Below, piece after piece: positions 1-8,527 of a stretch of 64,000 bases of DNA; the stretch's first letter is position 1; every line of letters begins with the position of its first letter. Below the pieces are notes generated by a model that searched no databases, was not told the DNA's origin, and saw only the letters and a list, made by a program, of their open reading frames with translations. Both the position numbers and the translations under genes were made by a program. The DNA comes from Phycisphaeraceae bacterium. Its GTDB lineage: Bacteria > Planctomycetota > Phycisphaerae > Phycisphaerales > SM1A02. The stretch covers positions 2,981,205-3,045,204 of the forward strand of contig CP054178.1 in NCBI GenBank assembly GCA_015709595.1. Reading direction: 5' to 3'.

Positions 1-22
1 AAGTACGGCGCGACATGTGCTC

Positions 23-64
23 GATGCCGAGTGCTGAGGGGTGACGGCTGATGGCTGATGGCTT
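23..64. repeat. Degenerate heptanucleotide array upstream of ruvB
   Basis: Six consecutive 7-base units can be laid out: gatgccg, agtgctg, aggggtg, acggctg, atggctg, atggctt. The last three are nearly identical. The array overlaps an in-frame ATG at 58, which makes that ATG an unlikely ruvB start. It belongs to the same style of repeat seen near 5.6, 21.5, 37.5, 41.7 and 48.2 kb. Confidence 0.6.
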
Positions 65-129
65 GTTCATTCCCACGATCCATCACCTTCCCCCTTGCCC
101 AGCGGCCCCAAACACGCTCTCATGTCGTC

Positions 130-1173
130 ATGGCGAAGGATCGCATCGTGTCCGCGGCGGCCCGGCGTGAGGATGAGGAGCCGGCCACCTCATTGCTACG
201 CCCCGCGACGCTGGCTGAGTACATCGGCCAGCGCGACCTGATCGAGCGGCTGTCGATCGCCCTGGAAGCCGCCCGCGCCCGCACCGAAGCCGTCGAGCAC
301 GTCCTCCTCCACGGCCCGCCCGGGCTGGGCAAGACCACGCTGGCCCATGTCATCGCGCGTGAGATGGGTACGCGGGCGTATGTCACATCCGGCCCCGCGC
401 TCACCAAGGCGGGCGACCTGGTCGGCATGCTCACGAAGCTGGAGCCGCGCGACATTCTGTTCATCGATGAGATTCACCGGCTGCCCCCCGCCGTGGAGGA
501 GTACATCTACCCCGCCATGGAGGATTGCAAAATCGACTTCACCGTCGATTCCGGCATGCACGCCAAGGTCATCACGCTGCCGCTCAAGCCATTCACGCTG
601 ATCGGGGCGACCACGCGGGCGGGGCTGCTCTCCGGCCCGCTGCGCAGCCGGTTCGGCATCGTGCATCACCTTCGGTACTACGACGAAGCGGACCTGACGC
701 GCATCCTCGACCGCTCCGCACGTCTGTTGCGGATGGACGGCGTCGAGCCAGCCGCCATCGGCGCCATCGCGCGGCGCAGCCGGGGCACGCCCCGCATCGC
801 CAATCGCCTGCTGCGGCGGGTGCGGGACTTCTCACTCGTCCGCGCGCAGGGGCGGCTGACGGATGCCGTCGTGGATGCCGCCCTTGAACTGGAAGGAGTG
901 GACGCCCTCGGCCTCGATCACCTCGATCGGCAGTATCTGCGCGTGATCCTGACGACCTACGAGGGTGGTCCCGTGGGGCTGGAGGCCGTGGCCGCCACGA
1001 TGGGCGAGGACGCGGGTACGCTCGAGGACGTGGTCGAACCCTACCTGCTGCAGTTGGGCTTCATCGCCCGCACGCGACAGGGTCGCCGGGCGACGGCCGC
1101 GGGGGCCGGGCATGTCGGCATGACCTTGTCGCGCAAGCAGACGGATGCGCTCTTTGACGCCGAGGCGAGTTGA
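130..1173 (+). CDS. ruvB: Holliday junction branch-migration ATPase RuvB
   Basis: RuvB is the hexameric AAA+ motor that, with RuvA, drives Holliday junction migration during recombinational repair. The protein carries Walker A (GPPGLGKTT), Walker B with sensor context (LFIDEIHR), the arginine-finger region (SGPLRSRFG) and the winged-helix C-terminus seen in RuvB. From the ATG at 130 it is 347 residues, the usual family length. The in-frame ATG at 58 would add 24 residues without RuvB character and lies in a heptad repeat, so 130 is preferred. The next gene converges from the right. No ruvA or ruvC is visible in the window. No LexA-like operator of the kind proposed at 38.3 kb is seen upstream. 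Confidence 0.96.
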   Translation: MAKDRIVSAAARREDEEPATSLLRPATLAEYIGQRDLIERLSIALEAARARTEAVEHVLLHGPPGLGKTTLAHVIAREMGTRAYVTSGPALTKAGDLVGMLTKLEPRDILFIDEIHRLPPAVEEYIYPAMEDCKIDFTVDSGMHAKVITLPLKPFTLIGATTRAGLLSGPLRSRFGIVHHLRYYDEADLTRILDRSARLLRMDGVEPAAIGAIARRSRGTPRIANRLLRRVRDFSLVRAQGRLTDAVVDAALELEGVDALGLDHLDRQYLRVILTTYEGGPVGLEAVAATMGEDAGTLEDVVEPYLLQLGFIARTRQGRRATAAGAGHVGMTLSRKQTDALFDAEAS

Positions 1174-1287
1174 ACCGCGCTGCATCGCTTCTCTGTGGCT
1201 CCCACCGCCACGTCGCCCGACTTCGTGGTTGCCCTTCGCCTGGCAGGACTCGTCCGGCCGACACGGCGGTGGCACGCGAGGCGCGGG

Positions 1288-1920
1288 TCACAGGCCGTCC
1301 TCCTCCTCCAGCCGCCTGGCCAGGTCGGTCAGTTTCTTACGGTCGAACTCGATCACGTCGCCGGGCTTGATCTCAAGCCGCTTGATCTCGCCGGCCTTGA
1401 GCTCGATGGCGAACTGGGCGGGGCGGCGGCTGGTGTAGCGCTTCAGTCGGGCTTCGTACATGGCCGCCGATTCGCGCGGCTGGCGGAGCGGCTCGGCCTT
1501 CATGGTGTGTGTGGCCGTCACCACGCCCTTGGGGTCGAGGTAGAGGATGTCGATGTCCACCAGGCACTCGTACATCCAGAAGTTGCGGATGTCGGCGTTG
1601 GTGTAGACGAAGATCATGCCGCCACGCTCGGCGATTTCCTTCCGGCCGCTGAGCCCCTTGGTTCGACTGAGAAAGTCCGCGGCGATTTCAAGTGTATATT
1701 CGGCTTCGAGTTCGCCTTTGCCGAGTTTGATTTTGACCTTTTTCCCGGCTTCGTCCTTGTCATCCTTCGGGGGCGGGTTCTGGCCGGGAGGGGGTCCATC
1801 GGTTGCTCCCAGGTCCGCGTCGTGCCATGCGATGGTACGCTCCGTGGCGCAGCCGAAACTCATCGCCACCGTGAGCACCAGGAGTGGAGCAATCGTACTG
1901 AGAGGGAGTCGGGCCATCAT
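1288..1920 (-). CDS. DUF192-family lipoprotein
   Basis: A 210-residue exported protein. The N-terminus is a hydrophobic segment ending in SFGC, which looks like a lipobox, so it is probably a lipoprotein. A Pro/Asp/Lys-rich linker follows (about residues 40-60), then a domain with the DUF192 pattern: GLSGR near the start, the FWMYECLVDIDILYLD core, and the late ELKAGEIKRL...GD segment. DUF192 proteins are small secreted or periplasmic beta-barrels of unknown biochemical role. The gene converges on ruvB and looks monocistronic. Its start codon is doubled (Met-Met), and either could serve. Confidence 0.8.
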   Translation of the reverse strand: MMARLPLSTIAPLLVLTVAMSFGCATERTIAWHDADLGATDGPPPGQNPPPKDDKDEAGKKVKIKLGKGELEAEYTLEIAADFLSRTKGLSGRKEIAERGGMIFVYTNADIRNFWMYECLVDIDILYLDPKGVVTATHTMKAEPLRQPRESAAMYEARLKRYTSRRPAQFAIELKAGEIKRLEIKPGDVIEFDRKKLTDLARRLEEEDGL

Positions 1921-2026
1921 GTGTCCTCCACCTGTGTCGGAGTGGTGTGATCACGGCGGGACTCGCGGATTGGGGCACCCAGCCAAGTCGCCGCCCGGCG
2001 CCTTCGCCTGATGCCTCTCCTTCTCC

Positions 2027-3307
2027 TCACGTCCAGGTATTCACCGTCTCCCCCGACGCAAGGCGGGCCGTCGCGGCGGTCTTCGCTTCGCCGTTGGGGT
2101 GGTGCTGCCCCACGCTCATGGGAAAGTGCTCTCCCTTCCACGAATCCGGGTAGGCGGGATCATCCAGTCCCAGGGCGGCCCTGGTGGGGAAGAGCGGACG
2201 GAAGGTGTCGCACATCACCGCCAGTTCGTTGGTGACCGTCTTGCCCAGCGACTTCTCGATGGTGCCGGGGTGCGGCCCGTGAGGGATGCCCTGCGGGTGC
2301 AGTGTGACCGACCCGACCTCGATGCCCTTGCGGGCCTTGTAGTCGCCTTCGACGTAGTAGAGCACTTCGTCGGAGTCGAGGTTGGAGTGGTTGTAGGGGA
2401 TCGGAATCGCCTGCGGGTGAAAATCCAGCAGCCGCGGGCAGAACGAGCAGATGACGAAGTTCTCGCCCTCGAAGGTCTGGTGCGTGGGCGGCGGCAGGTG
2501 GTGCTTGCCCACGATGGGGCTGAAGTCGTCGATGTTGAAGATGTAGGGGTAGTAGCAGCCGTCCCAGCCGACGACATCGAGCGGGTGGTACGAGTAGATG
2601 TAGGAGTGGACCAGGTCGCGGGCCTTGATGCGGACCTCGAACTCGCCTCGCTCGTCGTAGGTGAGCGGCAGCTGGGGCAGCCGCAGGTCGCGCTCGCAGT
2701 AGGGCGCGTGCTCGAGGAACTGGCTGGTCTTCTTCGAGATGTAGCGAGGCGGAGGCAGGATGTGCGAGCCGTTGGCGGTTTCGAAGCAGATGAATCGAGG
2801 TGGCGGGCTGCTTTCAGAGGGCAGGTCGAACTCCATCCGGTAGATCGTGCCCTTGGGGATGATGATGTAGTCCTTGGGGCCGAACTTCAGCGTGCCGAAC
2901 ATGGTGTACACCGTGCCCGAACCGAAGTGGATGAACAGACATTCGTCGCCCATGGCGTTCTTGAAGTGGTAGTTCATCGGTTCGGCGGGCACGCAGATGG
3001 ACATCTCCACGTCGCGGTTGCCGAACAGCACCACGCGGCCCGTGACGGGGTCGCCCTTGGGCGGATGGGGCATCGTCTTGAGATGACGCATGCGCATCAC
3101 CTCCTGCTCCACGTACTCGACCTTCGTGCTGTACTGGCGCTTCCAGCCGGTCACCTGGGTCGGCGGGTGGATGTGGTAGAGCGTGGACGTGGGGCCGACG
3201 AATCCCTCGGTGCCGAAGACTTCCTCGGAATACAGCGCGCCATCCGGGCGGCGGAAGACAATGTGGCGCTTGGGCGGCAACTGGCCGAGTCTGGTGTAGT
3301 AGGGCAT
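2027..3307 (-). CDS. hmgA: Homogentisate 1,2-dioxygenase family protein
   Basis: This enzyme family opens the ring of homogentisate to maleylacetoacetate using Fe(II), in tyrosine and phenylalanine breakdown. The 426-residue protein has the family opening (PYYTRLGQLPPKRH), the SEEVFGTEGF and YHIHPPTQV segments, and C-terminal cupin metal-site segments with candidate ligands in NHSNLDSDEV and GIPHGPHPG. It resembles the bacterial branch that lacks the long mammalian N-terminus. No other tyrosine-catabolism gene is adjacent, so it is either a stand-alone catabolic gene or a related cupin dioxygenase with a different substrate. The downstream intergenic region is short and shows no clear terminator. 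Confidence 0.85.
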   Translation of the reverse strand: MPYYTRLGQLPPKRHIVFRRPDGALYSEEVFGTEGFVGPTSTLYHIHPPTQVTGWKRQYSTKVEYVEQEVMRMRHLKTMPHPPKGDPVTGRVVLFGNRDVEMSICVPAEPMNYHFKNAMGDECLFIHFGSGTVYTMFGTLKFGPKDYIIIPKGTIYRMEFDLPSESSPPPRFICFETANGSHILPPPRYISKKTSQFLEHAPYCERDLRLPQLPLTYDERGEFEVRIKARDLVHSYIYSYHPLDVVGWDGCYYPYIFNIDDFSPIVGKHHLPPPTHQTFEGENFVICSFCPRLLDFHPQAIPIPYNHSNLDSDEVLYYVEGDYKARKGIEVGSVTLHPQGIPHGPHPGTIEKSLGKTVTNELAVMCDTFRPLFPTRAALGLDDPAYPDSWKGEHFPMSVGQHHPNGEAKTAATARLASGETVNTWT

Positions 3308-3383
3308 GGGCGGTCTCTCGATTCCAGTACTGGCAGGTGTTTGACGCGATTCTAGGGGCGAAACAGGTGCGGCGACCCGTGCG

Positions 3384-4007
3384 TCAGAACGGCACGGGGG
3401 ACTCGAAGGTCAGCCGCTCCTGCGTGCCGGGGTCGGTGACCATGAGGAGGCGGGCGTGCAGCAGCAGGCGCGGAGCGAGGAATCGAACCGCGGCGGGGGC
3501 GTAGAGCGAGTCGCCCAGGATGGGGTGCCCGACCGCGCTCAGGTGGAGACGCAGCTGGTGCGTGCGGCCGGTGACGGGGACGAGATCCAGCCGCGTCCGG
3601 TCGCCCAGATGTTCAATGACGCGCCACCTCGTCACGGAGGGCTTGCCATGCACGCGGTCCACGATGCTCATGGGGCGGTTGTCGATGTCCTTGCGGATGG
3701 GCAGATCGATCTCACCCTCATCTCCGTCGGGCTGGCCTTGAACGATGGCGACATAGGCCTTCTCCGTGCGTCGTTTCTCGAACTGCATGCTCAGCCGCCG
3801 ATGCGTGTCCGGGTCCAGGGCCAGCACCATCACCCCGCTGGTTTCGGAATCAAGCCGGTGGACGATCATCGCGCCGGGAAACAGCGCCGCGGCACGGGAG
3901 GCGATGCAATCCTGGTTCTGCGGTCCCAGTCCCGGCACGGAAAGCAGCCCGGGGGGCTTGTTCACGGCCAGAATCCGATCATTCTTGAACAGAACGTCCA
4001 GCTGCAC
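3384..4007 (-). CDS. RluA-family RNA pseudouridine synthase
   Basis: The 207-residue protein converts uridine to pseudouridine in structured RNA. It has the RluA-family hallmark IVHRLDSETSGVMV, which holds the catalytic aspartate, the NKPPGLLSVPG motif near the N-terminus, and the GRTHQLRLHLSAVGHPILGD segment near the end. It has no N-terminal S4 domain, so it is one of the short RluA/YqcB-like forms. Which RNA it modifies cannot be told from sequence. It lies just upstream of hmgA on the same strand, about 75 bases apart. Confidence 0.88.
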   Translation of the reverse strand: MQLDVLFKNDRILAVNKPPGLLSVPGLGPQNQDCIASRAAALFPGAMIVHRLDSETSGVMVLALDPDTHRRLSMQFEKRRTEKAYVAIVQGQPDGDEGEIDLPIRKDIDNRPMSIVDRVHGKPSVTRWRVIEHLGDRTRLDLVPVTGRTHQLRLHLSAVGHPILGDSLYAPAAVRFLAPRLLLHARLLMVTDPGTQERLTFESPVPF

Positions 4008-4139
4008 GAAACGAGGGTAGCGGGCCCGCGGCCTGGTCCGCGACAGGCGCGACTTTCAACATTCACCGGCTATGATCGACCATTCACCGCCATCCGGCGG
4101 CGGGAAATCGAAGGCCATCGTGGCGGGCTGGAATCATCG

Positions 4140-5552
4140 ATGCGACGACGCGCCCTCATCGTACTTGTGCTGCTGGCGGCGGGAGCGTATCTGCTCTGCC
4201 CCAAGGCCCCCAAAGAACCGACGGCTCACGCGGCGGAGCGCAACAGTCCGGCGCCCGAGCACATCGCCGTCGCCGACTGGCGCGAGGCCGAGCGCGGCAT
4301 CCTGGAGAACCACGTTCAGCTCACCTTCCCCGATCGGTTCATCAAGGCAGGAGAGTCGTACTTCTCTCCGGATGACAGGCAGATCATCTTCCAGGCCGTG
4401 GAAGTGCCCGCGGAAGGGCAGAAGCCGGAGGCGTTCTACCAGATGTACGTCGCCGACGTGGTGTACGACGCTTCGGGCCGCATCGCGGGGCTGACCAACT
4501 ACAAGCGGCTCAGCCCGCCGGGGTCGTCGAACACGTGCGGGTGGTTCCATCCGACCAGGCCCGGCGTGGTGATCTTCGGCTCCACGCTGGGCGTACCGGC
4601 CGATGCCGGGGCCTCGGGGTACCAGCGCGGCACCAGCCGCTACGTGTGGGAGTTTCCCCGTGAAATGACCATCGTGGAGTGCGAGGTCGCCTCGGCGGAC
4701 GGGACGGCGGCGACGCTCAAGCCCCTGCTGGAGAACCGCGAGGCCTACCTGGCCGAATGCGTCATCAGTCCCAACGGCCGATACCTCGTGTACTGCCGTC
4801 GGGTGGAGTCCGAGGGCCAGCGCGGCGGCGACCTGCTCATCCGCGACCTGACCACGGGGCGGGACGTGGTGATCGCCGGTCACGCCGGCTACGATGGCGG
4901 ACCATTCTTCTCACCCGATGGAACGCGGCTCTGCTATCGGTCCGACCGTCGAGGCGACAACCTGCTCCAGATCTTCGTGGCGGAACTGGCCTTCAACGCG
5001 TCCGGCGAGATTACCGGCCTGGCGAGGGAGTTCCAACTTACGGACAACCCCTACGTCAACTGGGCGCCGTTCTGGACCCCGGACGGCCGCTTCCTCGTCT
5101 ACGCCGGCAGTGAGATGGGTCACCGCAACTACGAGGTGTTCATCATCGACGCGGACGCGGGCGACCCGGGGACGAACGGGCGCCCCGCGAAGTACGGCAC
5201 GCGCAACCGGCGCATCACCCACGCCGAGGGGTTTGACGGTCTGCCGGCGTTCAACCGCGATGGATCGGTGATGATCTGGACCAGCCAGCGCGATGAATCG
5301 AAGTCGAGCCAGCTGTGGGCGGCGTCCTTCGTCTTCGACACCCACGCGGCGCCGCTCACCGAACCGGAGCCGGCCCAGGCGCGGCCAGCGCCGATGCCCT
5401 ACGTCGCCGACCCGGAGACCGGGCTGATGTATGTGTACGACCCCGCCACGCACGCCATCATCGCCTACGACCCGCGCACCCACGCCAAGCGCGAAGTGAC
5501 GGACGAAGCGGAGAAGAAGCGGGCGACGGAGTTGATCCGGGGAAAGAATTGA
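4140..5552 (+). CDS. Exported TolB-like WD40/PD40 beta-propeller protein
   Basis: A 470-residue protein that starts with an uncleaved-looking hydrophobic anchor or signal (residues 3-20, RRRALIVLVLLAAGAYLLC), possibly a lipoprotein at the Cys. The body holds at least five PD40-type blades, marked by SPDDRQIIF, SPNGRYLVY, SPDGTRLCY, TPDGRFLVY and NRDGSVMIW, as in the TolB propeller. Such propellers usually act as periplasmic binding platforms. A longer open frame extends upstream antisense to the pseudouridine synthase gene, but residues before the ATG at 4140 have no protein-like character. No Tol-Pal genes are adjacent, so a role in that system is not supported. Confidence 0.8.
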   Translation: MRRRALIVLVLLAAGAYLLCPKAPKEPTAHAAERNSPAPEHIAVADWREAERGILENHVQLTFPDRFIKAGESYFSPDDRQIIFQAVEVPAEGQKPEAFYQMYVADVVYDASGRIAGLTNYKRLSPPGSSNTCGWFHPTRPGVVIFGSTLGVPADAGASGYQRGTSRYVWEFPREMTIVECEVASADGTAATLKPLLENREAYLAECVISPNGRYLVYCRRVESEGQRGGDLLIRDLTTGRDVVIAGHAGYDGGPFFSPDGTRLCYRSDRRGDNLLQIFVAELAFNASGEITGLAREFQLTDNPYVNWAPFWTPDGRFLVYAGSEMGHRNYEVFIIDADAGDPGTNGRPAKYGTRNRRITHAEGFDGLPAFNRDGSVMIWTSQRDESKSSQLWAASFVFDTHAAPLTEPEPAQARPAPMPYVADPETGLMYVYDPATHAIIAYDPRTHAKREVTDEAEKKRATELIRGKN

Positions 5553-5590
5553 TGGGTGAGGGTTGAGCCGCCACCCGCTGGGAAAAACGT

Positions 5591-5735
5591 CAGGCGCCGG
5601 GCTTCAGGCATCGGGAGGTTCCACGCAACTCTCGACGGATGGCGGGCATCGGGGAATCAAGGGATCGGAGAACCAGCGAGCCCGGACCTCGGAACCCCAC
5701 TCCGTTCTCTGTATTCAGCACGCAGCACTTCCACC
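5591..5735. repeat. Heptanucleotide-repeat remnants between propeller gene and nadB
   Basis: The 5' half reads as heptads caggcgc, cgggctt, caggcat, cgggagg (5591-5618). The 3' half has tggcggg/catcggg and, near 5709-5731, attcagcacgcagcact with 7-base spacing. The units are degenerate but match the repeat style found elsewhere in the window. The stretch covers most of the 188-base intergenic gap before nadB. Confidence 0.5.
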
Positions 5736-5740
5736 CGCCC

Positions 5741-7447
5741 ATGCTCACCGCCTACGACCAACGCCGGTACCTGATCCCCTTCCGGTCGCCATTGCTGCCG
5801 CAGATCTTCACCGACACGCTGGTGATCGGCACGGGCGTGGCGGGGCTTCGGGCGGCCATCGAGGCCGCCGGTTCGGGCGACGTGATCGTCCTGGCCAAGA
5901 GGACGTTTGATCAGTCAAACACGACCTGGGCGCAGGGGGGCGTCGCGGCGGTCCTGGCGTCGGATGACACCATCGAAGCCCACGTGGAGGACACGCTCGC
6001 CGCCGGCGCGGGATTATGCGAACCCACCGTGGTGAGAACCTTGGCGGAGGACGGCGCGGCGCGCATTCAGGAGCTGATCGAATGGGGTATGAAGTTTGAC
6101 CGCGACCAGGCAGGACGACTGATGCTCGGGCGCGAGGGCGGACACCACCACCACCGCATCGCCCACAGCCACGGCGACAGAACCGGCGAGGAACTGACGC
6201 GCTGCCTGGCGTCGCATCTTCAGTCGCTGCCCAACGTGCGGCTGTTCGAGAACTGCTTCGCGCTGGATCTGCTGACAGCCGCCGACAATGCTCCCGAGGG
6301 CAACGGCGCCGCGTCGTCCGCTTCCAGCGGTGCGGCCTCGCCCGTGGTCGGAGCCATCACCTACCACCCGCGATACGGGCTGCAGATCATCTGGGCCGGA
6401 TCGACGATTCTCGCCACGGGCGGTGCGGGACAGGTGTATCGGGAGACCACCAATCCCGCCGTGGCCACGGGCGACGGCATGGCGATGGCCTGGCGCGCCG
6501 GGGCAATGCTCGCCGATATGGCGTTCGTTCAGTTTCACCCGACCACGCTGTACGTGGCCGGCGCCAGCCGCGCGCTCATCACCGAGGCGATCCGCGGGGA
6601 GGGGGCGTATCTGGTGGACCGTGAGGGGCGCCGGTTCATGCCGGAAGTGCATCCCATGGCGGAACTGGCGCCGCGCGACGTGGTGAGCCGGGCCATCATC
6701 CGCGAGATGGCCCGAACGCAGGACGCCTGCGTGTTCCTTGACGTCCGTCACATCGGCGGGGCGCGCTTCGCCGAGCGTTTTCCCGCCTTCGATCGGCTGC
6801 TCCGGTCGTTCGACATCGACGCCGGGAAGGATCTCATCCCGGTGCATCCTTCGGCCCACTACACCGTGGGCGGGGTATGGGCCGATCTCGACGGGGCCAC
6901 CACGGTCCCCGGTCTGTACGCGTGCGGCGAGGTGTCGTGCAATGGGCTCCACGGGGCCAATCGGCTGGCCAGCAACTCCCTGCTGGAGGGGCTGGTGTTC
7001 GGTCGCCGCTGCGGCGAGGCGGCGGGACGTCATCATCGCGGCTCGGGCCGGTCGATTCAGATCGTCAGCGACATCCGGCCATCCGATCGGGCGGAACTCG
7101 ATCTGGCCGACGTGCGCAGCTCGCTCCGTTCCGCCATGTGGCGCAACGTGGGCATCGAGCGCACGGGGGTCAAGCTGGCCGATGCACTGGAGATGTTCGG
7201 CTTCTGGGGCCGCTACGTGCTGGACAAGATTTTCGACGATCCCGCGGGGTGGGAAACGCAGAACCTGCTGACGGTGGGGGCGCTCATCACACGGGCGGCA
7301 TTGTGGCGCGAGGAGAGCCGTGGCGGGCATCTCCGCATCGATTGGCCGGAACCTCGGACCGAGTTCGCCCTCCACGATCTGTGGATGCGCTCGCGTCCCC
7401 AGCCCGTTACGCGCCCCGTGGGCTTGCCGCAGGAGGCCGGTGCGTGA
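5741..7447 (+). CDS. nadB: L-aspartate oxidase
   Basis: NadB oxidises L-aspartate to iminoaspartate with FAD, the first step of de novo NAD synthesis. The 568-residue protein has the FAD-binding GTGVAGLRAAIEAA motif, the TTWAQGGVAAVL segment, the HHHHRIAHSHGDRTGEE active-site region and the HPSAHYTVGGV...GLYACGEVSCNGLHGANRLASNSLLEG block, all typical of the fumarate-reductase/NadB flavoprotein family. The start at 5741 gives family length and places the FAD motif near residue 30; upstream in-frame codons run through heptad repeats. nadA and nadC are not in the window. The stop is followed after two bases by the next gene's start, so the two are translationally coupled. Confidence 0.93.
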   Translation: MLTAYDQRRYLIPFRSPLLPQIFTDTLVIGTGVAGLRAAIEAAGSGDVIVLAKRTFDQSNTTWAQGGVAAVLASDDTIEAHVEDTLAAGAGLCEPTVVRTLAEDGAARIQELIEWGMKFDRDQAGRLMLGREGGHHHHRIAHSHGDRTGEELTRCLASHLQSLPNVRLFENCFALDLLTAADNAPEGNGAASSASSGAASPVVGAITYHPRYGLQIIWAGSTILATGGAGQVYRETTNPAVATGDGMAMAWRAGAMLADMAFVQFHPTTLYVAGASRALITEAIRGEGAYLVDREGRRFMPEVHPMAELAPRDVVSRAIIREMARTQDACVFLDVRHIGGARFAERFPAFDRLLRSFDIDAGKDLIPVHPSAHYTVGGVWADLDGATTVPGLYACGEVSCNGLHGANRLASNSLLEGLVFGRRCGEAAGRHHRGSGRSIQIVSDIRPSDRAELDLADVRSSLRSAMWRNVGIERTGVKLADALEMFGFWGRYVLDKIFDDPAGWETQNLLTVGALITRAALWREESRGGHLRIDWPEPRTEFALHDLWMRSRPQPVTRPVGLPQEAGA

Positions 7448-7449
7448 CG

Positions 7450-8082
7450 ATGGGGCTCGCGTCAATCCGGCGTGTGACGATGCGGCGGCCTGCCGCCTGG
7501 GCGATCCTCGCGGGCGTGTCCGGGCTCCTGGGCGGCTGCTCCACCCAGACGATCATCTACAAGGACGTGCCGGAGTACCAGTTGCGCGAGGGCATCGTGC
7601 AGCCGCGCGTCGAGCTGCCCGATGGCACCATCATCATTCATCGCCCGCGCAAGCTCGGGCCGGCCGTGGCGGGCGGCGGTCCGGCGGAGACCAACCCGGA
7701 TGGCACGCCCCGGTTCCGCGCCCTGCAGCCGGAGCAGGTGATCTCCTTCACGCTCAGGTGCATCACCGACGAGACCTACGAGCTGCTGTGGGAGGAGGCG
7801 CTGGCGAAGCACACGAAGGACGAGTACGAGGCGGCGGGGATGGACTTCGACGATTTCGCCGAGTTCATGCGGCGCAACCGCGACGACCTGTTCGCCATGC
7901 TCAACCGCATGGTGATCAGCATGGGCAGCACCGAGGTCATTGTGGAGCAGGGTCCGCTGGGCGGTATTCGCTGCCGCTTCCATCCCTACTACGGCCGGGC
8001 GTTCAAATTCGACACCGTGGACATGGTGTACGAGGGGTACGGGCTGAAGCTGCTGATGATCCGGCCGCGGATCGCGGAGTGA
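7450..8082 (+). CDS. Putative lipoprotein of unknown function
   Basis: A protein of 210 residues from ATG 7450, or 200 from ATG 7480. It opens with basic residues and a hydrophobic stretch ending in GLLGGC, a good lipobox, so it is probably exported and lipidated. The mature part is mixed alpha/beta with an acidic helix (EEALAKHTKDEYEAAGM) and no domain I recognise. The start lies two bases after the nadB stop, so it is probably co-transcribed and coupled with nadB, although a link to NAD synthesis is not evident. A strong hairpin lies about 67 bases after the stop. Confidence 0.75.
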   Translation: MGLASIRRVTMRRPAAWAILAGVSGLLGGCSTQTIIYKDVPEYQLREGIVQPRVELPDGTIIIHRPRKLGPAVAGGGPAETNPDGTPRFRALQPEQVISFTLRCITDETYELLWEEALAKHTKDEYEAAGMDFDDFAEFMRRNRDDLFAMLNRMVISMGSTEVIVEQGPLGGIRCRFHPYYGRAFKFDTVDMVYEGYGLKLLMIRPRIAE

Positions 8083-8149
8083 GAGGGCCGACAGGTCGAA
8101 GCGTGTTTCTCGCTCGCAGACGGTCCGGGCTTGATTCGACCCCTCGGCG

Positions 8150-8183
8150 CGCTTCATGAGCAGCCATGCCTGCTCATGAAGCG
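8150..8183. terminator. Perfect 14-bp hairpin downstream of the nadB operon
   Basis: Arms 8150-8163 (cgcttcatgagcag) and 8170-8183 (ctgctcatgaagcg) are exact complements around a six-base loop. No T-run follows on either strand, so it may act as a transcript 3'-end stabiliser, a Rho-type end or a repeat element rather than a classical intrinsic terminator. Confidence 0.55.
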
Positions 8184-8477
8184 AGGCGCCGCGCGACCCC
8201 TCCTTTCGAAATCCCATGATGCCATTTGGTGGTCGCGGCTGTTTCCTCGTGAGAAGGGATGAGGGCCGATCGCCCCAGCCAAGACGCCTTGGTGAAACCA
8301 TCCATCAGCGTGGAGACGCAACCATGTTCCTCAATATCAATCGTTCATTCCTATTTGGCCTCGCGCTGTCTCTGTCCCCCGCGGCGGCGGGCTTCTTGGG
8401 GGTCTCCTTCGCCTTGGGCTCGGCGGGCGGGGGCGGCGCGGTCGGTCCACGAACTCACGATTGTCCCGAAAATCGAG
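8184..8477. other. Non-coding gap before the DUF1573 cluster
   Basis: About 340 bases separate the hairpin from the next confident start. The stretch holds an ATG at 8324 in frame with the DUF1573 gene, followed by a signal-like hydrophobic stretch and a Gly run. It then loses protein character, and a good promoter lies at 8478-8506 inside it. I see no RNA gene and no other credible reading frame. Confidence 0.4.
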
Positions 8478-8506
8478 TTGGCACTCGAAGGGATACCTGG
8501 TACGCT
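8478..8506 (+). promoter_or_regulatory. Sigma70-like promoter for the 8.5-12.6 kb cluster
   Basis: TTGGCA at 8478-8483 and TACGCT at 8501-8506 are separated by 17 bases, and the -10 is preceded by TGG as in an extended -10. Transcription would start near 8513, 15 bases before the ATG at 8528. This favours 8528 over the in-frame ATG at 8324. Confidence 0.55.
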
Positions 8507-8527
8507 AGACGCGGTTTGGAGTTCGCC

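Noticed and set aside
58-129. RuvB start at ATG 58
   Set aside because: The added 24 residues overlap the heptad repeat and have no RuvB homology features; ATG 130 fits the family.
8324-8527. DUF1573 gene start at ATG 8324
   Set aside because: The -35/-10 promoter at 8478-8506 would lie inside the gene and the extra residues lose protein character after the first 35; kept only as an alternative.
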